A DNA stretch of 64,000 nucleotides from Pagrus major (Eukaryota; Chordata; Actinopteri; Spariformes; Sparidae): positions 12,709,446 to 12,773,445 of the forward strand of contig NC_133234.1 of the NCBI RefSeq assembly GCF_040436345.1. Direction: 5' to 3'. Under the pieces are notes generated by a model. The model did not search any database, was not told where the DNA came from, and saw only the letters and a list, made by a program, of their open reading frames with translations. The translations under genes were made by a program, and so were the position numbers. Below are positions 1 through 35,044 of this stretch, in pieces (within the stretch, counting starts at the first letter, position 1; each line of letters starts with the position of its first letter).

Positions 1-270
1 TTGGTTTCTTGAATGTCGCACCGGTCAGAGGAACTGTCCCCGGAACCTTACCTCTTCTTCTTGCTCTTCGCACGGACGTATTTTGATGGAACACATAGAA
101 AGCGATGGAAGTGCCGCGGCGGGACGTTCGTGTCAAAACCAAAACGTGAACTGACAGTGGGAACTACAAATTACACCTCGGGAAGGAATATTTTAACGTC
201 AAAGCGACTGTTTAACATGTCTACAGTCGCCTTATAGTTTTTTTTGTTGTTTTTTAATAAAAATGTCCAG
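1..270 (+). promoter_or_regulatory. Probable telo2 5' region and non-coding first exon
   Basis: This sequence precedes telo2. A donor-like site (CAG followed by GTGCGT) falls after base 270, and an acceptor (TTTAG) at about 649 opens the exon that holds the start codon. A non-coding first exon ending at 270 is therefore likely, as in human TELO2. The transcription start cannot be placed from sequence alone. A possible divergent minus-strand exon overlaps (see 52-96). Confidence 0.4.
52..96 (-). other. Candidate first coding exon of an unidentified divergent gene (partial, runs off the window)
   Basis: On the minus strand an ATG at 96-94 opens 15 codons that end exactly at a strong donor (GAG then GTAAGG, donor at 51-50). 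The peptide begins MCSIKIRPCEE. The rest of the gene would lie outside the window. I do not recognise the product. The short IRP-x-EE start vaguely recalls small GNAT acetyltransferases, but 15 residues cannot support that. It may be chance. Confidence 0.2.
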
Positions 271-679
271 GTGCGTATCGAGTTTTACAGGCTAACATTT
301 TAAGCTAATTCACTAAAGTCTTTATTGAAACTTCACCAGGTTTACGAAAAAGAAAAAGGGGTCATATAAAACACAACAAACTTAATTATTTGTAACTTGA
401 GTAAAGGCTGTACATCCAGAAAGTTTTGCTGTCATGTGCTGATATAACTGTTGGCTTAACTCTTAAAGCTAAAATTGTATTAAAAGGCAAAATACACTCA
501 TGGCTATTTATAATCTACAGACTTGGTTATGAACGCTGAACTACTGTGTGTTTGTTTCTGTGTAGAGATAAATAGTTGGCAGTCATACCTTTGATAGAGA
601 CACTTGTTTCAGGGTGAAAATGAATGTCTCTCTAATGTGTTTGTTTAGGAGGTAAAACAAGCTTGTGACAATTTCAAAG

Positions 680-3600
680 ATGGAGTTCCCTGCCCCAAAT
701 ACTGAGGTTCGCCTTGCAGTGGCCCAGTGTTTCCGGACCCTCACTACATCCACAGACAACAAAGACATTATCACTGCTCTTCAGACACTCCACTCTTACC
801 TGGATGAAGGACCAGATAGTAGAACCACTTTACTTCAGCGGGCAGAGTTCAGGAGAGCTCACTTCACTCGCTCCCTTCAGTTCCTTGTCAGTAACATCCA
901 GGCTGACTGGTTGCACGGCCTCACAGCAGCCCAGCGCACAGAGCTGTGGGACGGCCTCTTCCTCAAAGGCCCTCCAGAGCAAGCGCTGCTGGTGCTGATG
1001 GAGGGAATAGGAGAGCTAAGGTGGGTGGTGTTGAATAGAAGATGATGCATGTTTACTATTTTGTCTCTCCACTAATTTGTCTGTATCTCCACCACAGGCC
1101 CAGCACAAATCTGGACCACCTGGTCAGCATCACAGAGAGGTTTCTTCAGAGTGGTCGACTCGCTGACCTGCTGTGGTCCTACTGTCAGGGGGCAGGACCC
1201 TCGGACTCCCCCCAGCTCCGAGAGACACTGCTGGGACGTATTGTGGCACTGCCGGACCTCACCGCCAACAAGTTACATCCAAACAACAAGCCCCTCTTTC
1301 TTCCTCAGCAGTATTACCCACTACTGGCTACAGAGATGCTCACTGCCCTGGAGCAGACCTGCCAAGCACTTAAAGGCGAGTGAACATTTTTGAAACCCTG
1401 TAATAATGACACAATAATAATTGTTGTGATCATTTCTCATTAGCACTATTTGTGTGATTCGTATTTTTTAACAGATGGCACAGACTGCTCCTTGACTTTT
1501 GTGGCGCAGACACTTGGGAAAGTGTGTATCCAGGGCCATAGTGGTGAGTTTATTTAAATCTTTAGAAGCTGTACAAAGAGTTGTGAGTTGCTATTATTCT
1601 TTACGATATTGTGTCCCCTCCTCTTGGTTGATGTGTCACTCCATTTGTTCTACAGGTTGAAATTACAGAGTGGTAATAACACACTGAACAAAAAATTTCT
1701 CTTTTTCATTAAAATGTTTCTCATTTCTCACGAGTTGAAGTAAGTCTGTGCACACAAAAGGCCTATTTCTCTCAGATTTTGAGCACAGTTTGGTTATAAT
1801 CCATGTTGCTTTTGTTTCTTTCTTCAGGTCTGGTGCTGGCAGTGATGGCTCCGCGGCTGTCTGTTTGCACGTGCTCCGACATGGTGTGGCAGAGGATTTG
1901 CTGGAAGCTGCTGGAGAACGTTCCGCAGCGATGGGTGGAGAGCGTGCTCACTGGACTGGTGCAGGCTGTCAGCGGGTAAAGAATAGTCATGCATTTAAAC
2001 AGCCAGCAGTTTATCCGGCCTGTAGTTATCAGTTGTCTGTCTGCCGTCAATGACACCCTTAATGTCTCCTTTTTCAGGCCTGATGCTTTGGGCAGGATCA
2101 TTGGGAATCTAGTCTTAACGAATAGAAAGGCCCAGTATGTTATCACTCATAAGCTGCTGTTATTACAGTACAAGTATGAGGTAAGAACATGCGGCCTGTC
2201 AGTAAACCATATGTGTGATCTTGTAAATATCATATGGAGCATATGTTTTTTTCCCCAGACTGGAGTCTTGAGAATCATTCTGGGTTACCTTGCAGCAGAC
2301 AGGGAGCGAAGGCCGTTGCTCATCCAGGTGAGAGCGCTAGGTTGTTTAGCAAGTAGACGATGTCAGTTCAGATATATTCATGATTTTGACATGTATATAT
2401 ATGTGTGTGTGTGTTTTCAGGTGTTACGGTCTGTGTCTCAGGCCTGGGCTAACCCCAGCGCAGTGAAGCACACACCTCTAGAGCAGCAGCTGTATGTCAG
2501 CAAGGCCTTACTGCTGAGTGTGAGTCTGCTGAAAGACTCTGAGCTGCTGGAGCTACGCTCAGGTACAAATAACAATGTTTGGTCCAAATAGAAATGATTA
2601 TTGCTCCACATCTCTTGGATCATGCACTCCATTCCACAGTGTGATTTATTTGAGCCACATGGATGATAAAGGGAGCTTCTTTCGGCTCTCTTCTCTATGT
2701 TGTGTTCTCAGACCTACTTCAGTGCATGCTGGGCGGCATGCAGAGCCACCTGGACAGCAGCGTGGTGCGTATCAGGCATATGGGCATGGTGGTGGGAGAG
2801 TGCCTGAGCTCACGCATGGATATCAGTGGAACAAAGCTTAAATTCGAGGTACAGCTATGGCAGCCTAATTGCATTCAAAGTATTTGATTGAAATGCCATC
2901 CTGAGACCTGTGTATGAGTTTGTATTGTGCTCTGTTGTAGTATGATCAGGATGAGGAAACTCAAGAGCTGCTTTCTCTGATGACTCCCAGTACTGGTGAT
3001 GAAGCAGAGGCTGAGCCTGTAAATGGGTATGTGTTTATACAGCTCTGTAACTGTTGTGTCAAGATTTGGGAGGTTGGCCTGTTGGGCAGCATATCTGTGA
3101 GCTGATGAGGGATAAAATCCACTCTCATTTATGGTCAGTGTTGTAAAAAGTACCCAAAAGTCATACTTGAGCAAAAGTTAACATATGTCTTAGATCAGTC
3201 TTAGAGTATCTGACATGAAATGTACTTAAGTATTAAAAGTTATCATCTGGCAATACATGTACTTATGTAAAAGTAAGTTAATTGATAAATAATACCAATA
3301 ATACATGAAAGATGTGGAATACAGTACGCAGTCACTATTTATTTGAAGGCATTGATTTTATTAAAGAATAGTTCTGTCCTCTGCAGAGTTGACTCTACTC
3401 AAGAGAACAATGAAACTCCAACTCCGTCTACTCAGAATGAATCATCTCAAAATAAGCCAGACTCTGACCTGGACAGGTAAGCGTTAGCTCTTCATTTCAG
3501 TAAGTGATGCTGTCATACTAAATGTATTTGCAGGGTTTGATGTGTTTTGTTGTCTTTGACTTGTGCAGCGATGATGAGCTCACTCCCTACGATATGTCAG

Positions 3601-6600
3601 GCGATCAGGAAATAAGTAAAGCCTCTCCGCCCCGCTACCTGCGAGACTGTCTGGAAAGTATGGCAACACAGATTCCATCACCTCACCTCCTGTTTGAATG
3701 TTGTGTTACTGGCTCCAGCTCTAATATTTTCTTATCTGTTGACCCATTCAGCTTTAATTTCCTCTGAGGACTCGGTTCGTGTGGAACTCAGTTTGAGAGT
3801 TGCAGAGGGTTTGGTGAGGAAGAACGTCTTCGCAACCAGAGAGGTACGACCGCAAGAGAAATTCTGGAGATTTGAAGTTGAAGTAGTTGCTGCTTCGTGA
3901 CTTCCAGATCACTTTTCACACGATGGTTCATGTTTGTTTTTTCAGATCAGTGTCCAGCTGACCAAAGTGCTTCTTCACATGGAGGATAAATACAGCATAA
4001 ATGGCTTCCTGAGTCTCAGACAGGCGACCATGGTGGCGGTCACTGTCACTGACTGTATCCCTGTATGATCGTCCATCTCAGTTACCTTTTCACAACTTAA
4101 TTACCATTTTCTGCTTCTTTCTTTTAACTTTTCTTTTTGCTATCCTCGATAGGTGACTCAGTATTTGACCACAGAGTTTTACTCCTTGAACTACAGTCTT
4201 CGCCAGCGGCTTGATATCTTGGAGGTGAAAAGCAGCTGTGTTTCTTCATCAAATACAGCTAGCGATTGATTTGATCTCTTTTAATTATTGCCACAAGTGT
4301 AATCATGAGGCTGCTCTTGTTTTGGTGTATCAGGTCCTCGCTCTGGCAGCGCAGGAGCTCTCTAAGCCAATCACTGAAAAGAGAGATCCATCTATGGGTA
4401 TTGTCGCCAGCGCTGATCTGACTCCATACCCCGGTGACAACCCTGTTCACTGGCGACAAGAAGTAGAGAAGCGGATTCAGAGCAAGACAAAACGCCTCAG
4501 GAAGGTAGTTAAAGAAGACTGACATTTTTTATTTGCCTGTTAAGTGTTTGAGTGAAACTCTTCAGATATCTTTCTTGTGATTCAGGGTGCCACACAACCT
4601 CCAGCGAAGGCCACCCCTAACCGTTACGCCCCCGTTGCTGGACACTTCTTTTTTCCACTGCTCAGGAATTATGACAAGTGAGTTTGTTCTTTTATTTAAT
4701 TTGAAAACAACAGTTTTAAAGCTAAAGTGTACAGCAGAACATTTTTAACACTGTAATGTAATACTTTTCTGCTAGGCCTCAAGTGACCTTTGACCTGTTG
4801 GGCAGCGACCATCTGGTACTGGGCAGGTTGATCCACACCTTGGGCCTCTTAATGCACCTGGCAGTCAATGCACCGGTAGGTTTATGGTGGTGTGCATGAT
4901 CTCAATGTGGAGCTTTATATCAATATCAGTGTGCCAGAATTATGGGTGGGACATTGATGCAGTCACAGGGTGTCTGCAGGTCCTTAAATGTTTTAAAATT
5001 AGGAATGCACAATATGGATTTTATTCAGCCGATAACAATAACTGATATTTACCTGCTTCTCATGGACGACACTGATAAGATAACTGGTAATTTTACTTTT
5101 TTCAATTAAAAAATAAGTTCTTGTCCAGTAGTTTATGTGAACCTGGGGGTATTCTACAGCTCTAATAAGGTTTGTTTTGTTATAATGTAGAGACTTTTTG
5201 TCTCCTCTCTGAACCCCTGTGGAACATGTGTTGCAAGTTGTAGCTTGCAATTATATTTTCTCCTCTGGATCTGCAAAAACCATCCACACCATCCATTCTT
5301 CTTCTTTTTCTTCTTCTTCTTTTTTGTGTTTATTGGCAAATCACAAACCAGCTTTAAAGGTGCATACCACCACTACTGTATTGAAATGTGTAGATGATGC
5401 ACCTGTTAAGTCAATAAAAGCAATTTGGCGTCAGATTATTGCCACTAATCAATTTAACTGTCGGCCATTAACTGATAATACAATTTTCACATTAGCGAGC
5501 TGATATATTGTCCATCCCTACTTAAAATGCCTTAATTTTTATAAATACTAGGTGTAAAAGTGATTAAATAGTAGGGATGCACCGATTGTGAAATTCTGGG
5601 CCGATGCCGATGCCGATGTTTAAAATAACAACATGGCCGATGGCCGATGCCGATGTTTTTTCTTTTTGTTATTTATTTCGTTTTTGGTGCCACAGAAACA
5701 TTACTGAACTATTTTAAATGTCTTTCAGCTCTTCATCATACTATTAATTAGCACAAATTAAATGAGACAAATTTATGAAACAAAAACAACCTTTAATATC
5801 AATTTTTAGTTGACATTAACCTTACGGTAATTAACATGACAAGTTCTTTTCTGAAAAATAGCCCTCTTGTGGGCATAGTTATGTTCCCCCCCCAAAAAAA
5901 GGAAAATAGAAAGGTTCCTCCCGAGCACAGCGTTCATGCGACATTTAAATCAACATAAACATCGGCCACTGCCATCGGTGAATGTAATCTTTTTTTGCCG
6001 ATGGCCGATGGCAGTTAACTAGCCGAACATCGGCCGATGCCGATGGTCGGCCGATGCATCGGTGCATCCCTATTAAATAGTTTAAATTTGAATTTGTGAG
6101 GTCTTAACTGCGACCAACATTTTGTCTAATTTCATTTCTTTTTGTTAAAATTTGGTATCAAAGTCCACATTTCTAATGTTAGAAATCTTACATTTAAGAG
6201 ACATCCGGAGTTGCACAATATACTGTATATATCTAACTATGAAAGAGACTGTCAGTAAATAGATGTATGGCCTGGCAGCTAGAGGCATCCATTGCTCATT
6301 TTAGTAAGTTAGAACAGATGTTGTTCAGATGCTGTAGCCTTTAGCCTTTAGCCCAGAACACAATAATACAATGTAAGACAATCCCTAAATAGTCTTATGT
6401 TAGAATAACAATACCACCTATAACTTCCCCTATGGGACTCCTTTGACGTCTTCCCTCTTTTTTCTTTTTTTGCAGATAGCTGCACAGATGGGTCGTGCTT
6501 TACTGGACTTTGTGTGGGCGGTGCGCTACCATGCTGACCAGTGAGTGTGATACATATCAGTGTTTTAGACAATAAATTGATGAAATCTCTTGTGGTTTCT

Positions 6601-7705
6601 AAAGAGCACTGTGATGCAGCATTTCTGCTACTAATCAGGCATTTAATCATCAACATTAATTAGGTAACTGTACAATCTCTTCCTTTTAACATGTTTTTTA
6701 ATGAGGCTGAATCAGAAATAGAACAGTCAGACAGTATCCTTAAACGGACTGTCAGGATGTTTTGTTGTCTTATTTCAGTCCCAGCTGTAACCTGAAATCT
6801 GTCTTTTAAAGGATGGTGAGACGAGGCGTCCTCTTCGCTGTTTGCTCTGTGTTTCTGAGCATTAACAGTCAAAACCTGCTGGTGGAACTCAGTGATCAGC
6901 TGTTTGAGACCAGAATTTGGCTGGCAGGTAAAAAAAAAAAAAAAAAAAGACATTGCTGTTGACAAAGAACAAAGACATCTTCAGATTTTGTAGATAAATA
7001 TCATTAAAATCTCTCCTTATGAGGGGAAAGTCAGGCAGAGGAATTGTTTCAGTTCTGTTATTACATGGCCACTTTTTCAATAAAGTGTTCATATGTTTCT
7101 ATTAATAGATTAACTATAAAACACATGATTCTTGTAAATGCACAAAGGCTTGAGGCTGCACCTGCATCATGTAATTCTGTCAGGGATGTCCCCTCAGTGA
7201 CACACAAACACGCACAGCACACACATGCACAGCTGGACTGAGCAGTTCTGGGAAGTAGATGAGAAACCAGGATGTCCTGTGCTCCACAGACTGTCCATGA
7301 CGTGATCGGCTCATCAACACTTGGATGTTTCTTTATCCCTTTGAGGATAAATGTAGGTTCACATTGTAGCGAGTGACACGGAGCTGAGTGACATCGTGCA
7401 AAGGACACATATTTTCCTCCCACATAGGATTTTTGTTGTGCAAAGATGATGTCAGGATTATGCGCAAGCACAGACATAAAAAAAAATTAATTTGATTTTG
7501 TAATGATACTGAGAGATTTGGCTTTCTTGGTGCCTGTTGTTGCCACTGCTCAAGCTGCCAATAATCCTTTATAATATCCGCAGATGTTGCTGAAGGAGAC
7601 CCTGATGCAGATTGTCGGAATCTGGCTGTACAGAGTCTAGTGCTGCTGGATAAGAGCCTGAAGAAACAGCTACAAGATCAACAAGCACTGGGCCCGGAGT
7701 CATGA
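680..7705 (+). CDS. telo2: telo2, telomere maintenance 2 (TEL2) homologue, 20 coding exons, 832 aa
   Basis: TELO2 forms the TTT complex with TTI1 and TTI2 and, with HSP90 and R2TP, helps mature PIKK kinases (ATM, ATR, mTOR, DNA-PKcs). Coding exons: 680-1020, 1098-1375, 1475-1543, 1828-1975, 2078-2180, 2259-2327, 2421-2562, 2712-2848, 2941-3026, 3387-3476, 3569-3657, 3752-3843, 3946-4062, 4153-4224, 4334-4504, 4586-4677, 4776-4875, 6476-6540, 6812-6927, 7584-7705. The total is 2499 nt, close to human (837 aa). The N-terminus ([16 protein letters not shown]) and a GHFFFPLL segment match the family as I know it. Exons 12-15 (from about residue 517) cover the conserved telomere-regulation helical region. 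An acidic serine motif (DSDLDSDDE) sits at residues 483-491. Intron 2 needs a GC donor (1376). The start is the first ATG after the acceptor near 650. The protein is expected in cytosol and nucleus. Identity is very secure; individual boundaries slightly less so. Confidence 0.95.
3136..3270. repeat. Fragment of a CAGTG-ended DNA-transposon family, telo2 intron 9
   Basis: It starts CAGTGTTGTAAAAAGTACCC and continues with CATACTTGAG and repeated TACTTAAGTA-type words. The same terminal sequence recurs, inverted or direct, at 51400-51669 and 63407-63903. The far terminus is missing or degraded here, so the right limit is approximate. Confidence 0.6.
5000..5520. mobile_element. Non-autonomous hAT-like element (MITE), 521 bp, telo2 intron 17
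   Basis: The ends are TAGGAATGCACAATAT on the left and, read inward from the right, TAGGGATGGACAATAT, giving imperfect terminal inverted repeats. Flanking 8-mers TTTAAAAT (4992-4999) and CTTAAAAT (5521-5528) match at 7 of 8 bases, as expected for an old hAT target duplication. No transposase reading frame lies inside. A second element follows 51 bp downstream. Confidence 0.75.
5572..6072. mobile_element. Non-autonomous hAT-like element (MITE), 501 bp, telo2 intron 17
   Basis: It has perfect 15-bp terminal inverted repeats (TAGGGATGCACCGAT and its complement). It is flanked by a perfect 8-bp direct duplication TTAAATAG at 5564-5571 and 6073-6080. Subterminal regions are rich in GCCGATG units. 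There is no transposase. The intact ends and duplication suggest a fairly recent insertion. Confidence 0.92.
6930..6948 (+). repeat. Poly-A tract next to the telo2 exon 19 splice donor
   Basis: A run of 19 adenines starts at the third intron base after exon 19, so the donor reads CAG then GT followed only by A. It explains the long poly-K/poly-F reading frames here, which are not genes. Confidence 0.9.
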
Positions 7706-8054
7706 TCACAGCATCAACAACAAACAGTGAAACACTGAATGTGTCCTCTGCCTGCTCCTCACAGAGTCTGGAAACTTGGAGTATTGAGTTTGATGAAACA
7801 GTGTTCTGTCTATACGCTGGCAGAGAGGCTGGCCTTTTTTTTGCCTGGGCTGACCAATTTTTTTGATCATACGGAACACAGCCAACAAGAGGAAAAGGAG
7901 GGCACATGTCTTCTCACACGTTTGTGAATGTCTTTCTGCATCATGCACACACACACACGTTTCACTACACTGTATAGTTTAGCTGAATTTGTGTATAATT
8001 TAAAGCAGATACAGTATTGATTGAATGGAGAATAGGATGCCATTTTTGTCCTCC

Positions 8055-8060
8055 AATAAA
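8055..8060 (+). terminator. telo2 polyadenylation signal (AATAAA)
   Basis: A canonical AATAAA lies 350 bases after the telo2 stop codon, in sense orientation. It is the first such hexamer downstream, so the 3' UTR is predicted to end about 15-25 bases later. Confidence 0.6.
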
Positions 8061-9699
8061 ACACACCTCATGAGGATATCCTTTCAGCCTCTTTCCTGTA
8101 CTGGCACATCTCTGTGTACTCTGGTTGTTTGTTTGCAAAGGACATCCTGTGAATATTCACCTGCGTGCATGCATTCACAAATAATGGAAATATTACTACT
8201 GCTTCCTCTCGTGACACAAATGTTCATCTGTATGTTCCCAAACAATGACACATTTTGACGTATACAGTTGTTTATAGTGTTCATTCGTAACAGCCTTGAC
8301 TCGATTACGATGGTATATTTAGTAGGAGGATCTGCATTGACTAGCTGACTGTATTTGTGTTAATACAGTTTCTTTTGTGCTATCACTTCCCCTCTAATTA
8401 TTTGTATTTGAGCAAACAAGGTTGAGCGTAAGTGAGAATATGAGTACACAAGATAATCTGATAATTGATTCTCACTTAGCAGCAGTCAACAGAAACATGA
8501 ATATAAAAAAGCATAAGAATGAGATGTAATCAAATTTGCACGTTTGGTCAGGAATGTTTGACAAGATTGAATATAAGATGAATGCAATATTCTAAACTTG
8601 CTTATTGGGATAATTGATAATCACAGTTATTTATTTACATTGTATGCTTGACCATCAGGTTGTTTAGAAGACCAAAACATTTCTTTACAGAAAAAGTTCT
8701 TTACATGCTTTACATTCTCCGGCTCCCCTGGCTACATGTCGTAGTATCCTTGAGCAAGATACTGAACCCCAAATTCCTCCTGATGAGAAAGGTCGGCACC
8801 TTGCATGGAAACCTCTGCCATCAGTGTGAATGGGTGTTCGTGACAAGTGTTGTAAAGCAAGTCATTTACCATTTTACCATGACTTCAAAGTATATCATGT
8901 CCCTTATGGCATGGTTATACTGTGATCCCCCTAAATTTCAAGGTATTTCATTTGTCATTATACAATAAAAGAATGTTCATTGAAAAGGACATATAGCCCC
9001 CTCCACGCTGCACACAAATCAAATATCTAGATTTGAACAGAATATAAACAATTTGATAGAATAAAATATATAAAAATAGCACAGAGGGGGAAAAAAACTT
9101 ACATTATCCAATATGCATAATATCAGTGTAATATGAATGTTCTAAATTATAGTACAAATAGAAAGACCTGTTATACTGAGGATGGGGGTAATTTGCAAAA
9201 CCAGCATAGAAAGATTAACAAATTTAAATGTAAGTCAATGAAACTAAAATAACCTTATTTTTTTTAAATTAACTTCATTTAACTTTACTTTTTTTAAATA
9301 CAAAAAACTACATATGTCCACATGATCCTGGAGAGATGAGCCTGCTGTCAACTTCGACAACAGCTCGGCTTGTGCTCGTTGTTTTCCGGCCACGTTCGCT
9401 CTTTTCCGTAACTCCTCCTCCTGTCCAGCCTTCGAGTTGTCAGGGGCAACTAGGAGAGACGCTTCTTGATCACACAGGAGGCTAACCACACAGCAACCCT
9501 GGAAGTTACGGTCGATGTTTTGAGTTATTCCGAGATTAAACGGCCTCGTCGGCGTTAACCTGACGAACACGGCATCGAGGTCGGTCTTCTTCCTATTTCA
9601 CCGGGAAGTTAACTTCATTTTGCTGTGGCGAGTACCAGCAATTGATGCTAACTTTGGCTAGCTTATCTAGCTTAGCTAATGTTAGCAGCTAAAGCTAAT

Positions 9700-9714
9700 T
9701 TAACCATTAGTAAC
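9700..9714 (+). promoter_or_regulatory. Candidate RFX X-box upstream of ift140
   Basis: TTAACC-ATT-AGTAAC fits the ciliary X-box consensus GTNRCC(N0-3)RGYAAC at all constrained positions except the first base. It lies 300 bp upstream of the ift140 start codon, where RFX sites of ciliary genes are usually found. This is a motif match only; binding is inferred. Confidence 0.4.
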
Positions 9715-10013
9715 ACAACACAACTAACGTTTGTGGGGGCTGATAATGCAAGCTATTACGGTGAAGCTCAGTTTAAGTCTGCATTGTGTATTTGTACCCA
9801 GTAGTGAACTAGCTTGCTAAGTCAGTTAACGTTACATATAAAGTGAAATGATAACGTTACATGAGGAATCATAAGTCGCTAGGAAAGGGACTGTGAACTG
9901 CACAACAAATGCAAAAATGTGAAAACAAACCATATAGCATATGTACATGTGGAGGATCACCAAACTCCCATCCACTGTTTCTTCTCTCCAATCCAGAGAG
10001 GAGCTCTGGGGAC

Positions 10014-33530
<23,517 letters not shown>

Positions 33531-34479
33531 GTCTCTCTGATGACTTTTATTTTGTTGAACAATATAATATATTTTCATATATTTAGATTCCTTTTTTTGT
33601 GTGTATGAAGGGTCTGCATTTTCAAGCTCCTGAATATGCAGAGTCTGCACTTTCTCGGACCGGGTATGACTGTGCAGTTGGTTCTGTGCAAAAACAGCAA
33701 CACGATATGCGTCGGAGTTATTAGCAGAAGTCACACTGGTACAAATGAGCAATAGAAGGCACTTCATTATCACACAGTGGACGAGCACTGTGGAACAAAG
33801 GCAGAAGAGATGGAAAGAAAGAAAGCAACAATAAGACCACATGAGGTTATTGAAAATCTTCCACATTCATTAAGTTGAACCGCGAGGACGTCTCCTACCT
33901 CAGAAAACTATATATTTGACCTGCAAGACAAGAAGGGATCAACACTAGAAGCTCTAATTGTTGAGCTTTGATATATCAATGGCGGACATTCACATGGATT
34001 TAAACAATCTTTAAAATCTAGCATTCATTCAGATATTCACAAGAGCTAATTAATTCTAATAAATATCACCCTATTTTTCAAAAATGTTGAATCAAGTCAT
34101 CTTTAACCTGTACGGTCTGCAAAAGAGGGTAAAAAAATGTTATTGCTTAATGCAGCTTTGTTCTGTTGTCAGTCCTGGATTGACTTAACAGCTGTTTTTC
34201 GTGCAGAATGGTACAGATTGATGAATACAATTTATTGCCTTTGAGCTGAATTTTTATATCTAAGTTTGCTGTTTGTTATAGATTCACTCTCAGATCTGAT
34301 GTGGTTTACATGCATTTGGTACAATGTATTTTTTTATTCAGTTGGTGTATTAATTGTAAGTGTCCTGTCAGTGTCAAAAGTCCTGTGTAAAGCATTTTGC
34401 AGCTATTTTTATACTTAGCACATGATAATGTGAATTTCACATGACAATACATTGTTCCTATCTCTTGTACGGTTCCTAT

Positions 34480-34485
34480 AATAAA
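34480..34485 (+). terminator. ift140 polyadenylation signal (AATAAA)
   Basis: AATAAA lies 950 bases after the ift140 stop, in sense orientation, in an AT-rich 3' UTR. An earlier AATAAA at about 34059 is an alternative. ccdc78 starts 620 bases further on. Confidence 0.5.
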
Positions 34486-35030
34486 ACATTTTTAAAATCA
34501 TACTGTATGGCCTGAAAGGTTTTTAAAACAATAGGGGTAATCATAATGATATGGCTGTGATAAACTGTAAGAGGCTGGTGAAGCTTAGACACATTTTAAC
34601 AGCTCATCAGGAGACAGCAGCTGTCCCAATTGTAGGCACAAGATGGCGCCGCTGTCAATGACATTGCAGTGGCTCGAATGTATTTTACAGGAAAGAGGCT
34701 CTTGAAGCTAGTTAGCTGAAATAATAGACTGCTAAATCACATATAGTAAAGAATAACTTAATGTAGCAGTTAGAGGTTCCCCCATTTTTATGAAACAATG
34801 GGGGGAAAATAGTGGAAGCTAATTGTAGCTAACTTCAATCTTCAACAGGATTTGCTATTTAGGCTAGTTAGTGGTGAAAGTCAAAGACACCATACTAAAA
34901 CAGTTAAATTTACATCCTGTTGAATTACATTAATGGTGCTGCTGTTAAATGAATAAACAATAGTGTTTGGTGGAAAAAATAAAGTATACTCTCAAAAGCA
35001 ACAAGCCCACAGCACTTGTATCTGTGTTGT

Positions 35031-35044
35031 TCAGCCATGGCAAC
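35031..35044 (+). promoter_or_regulatory. Candidate RFX X-box upstream of ccdc78
   Basis: TCAGCC-AT-GGCAAC matches the X-box consensus GTNRCC(N0-3)RGYAAC with a perfect right half and four of six bases in the left half. It lies 61 bp upstream of the ccdc78 ATG. ccdc78 is a multiciliated-cell gene and such genes are commonly RFX targets. This is a motif match only. Confidence 0.45.

Larger units (their letters stand above)
7706..9990. other. telo2 3' UTR and telo2-ift140 intergenic region
   Basis: After the telo2 3' UTR (to about 8080) I see no gene up to the ift140 leader. From about 9340 to 9620 the sequence becomes CpG-richer, consistent with the ift140 promoter. A minus-strand open frame there lacks an ATG (see findings). 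An acceptor-like TCCAG at about 9996 precedes the ift140 start, so a non-coding first exon probably lies between 9500 and 9760. Confidence 0.5.

Noticed and set aside
665-679. Upstream start for telo2 at 665
   Set aside because: It begins with GTG, not ATG; the ATG at 680 fits the family N-terminus.
9480-9515. Possible X-box around AGCAACCCTGGAAGTTAC
   Set aside because: Only one half-site fits and the two halves are in the wrong relative orientation.
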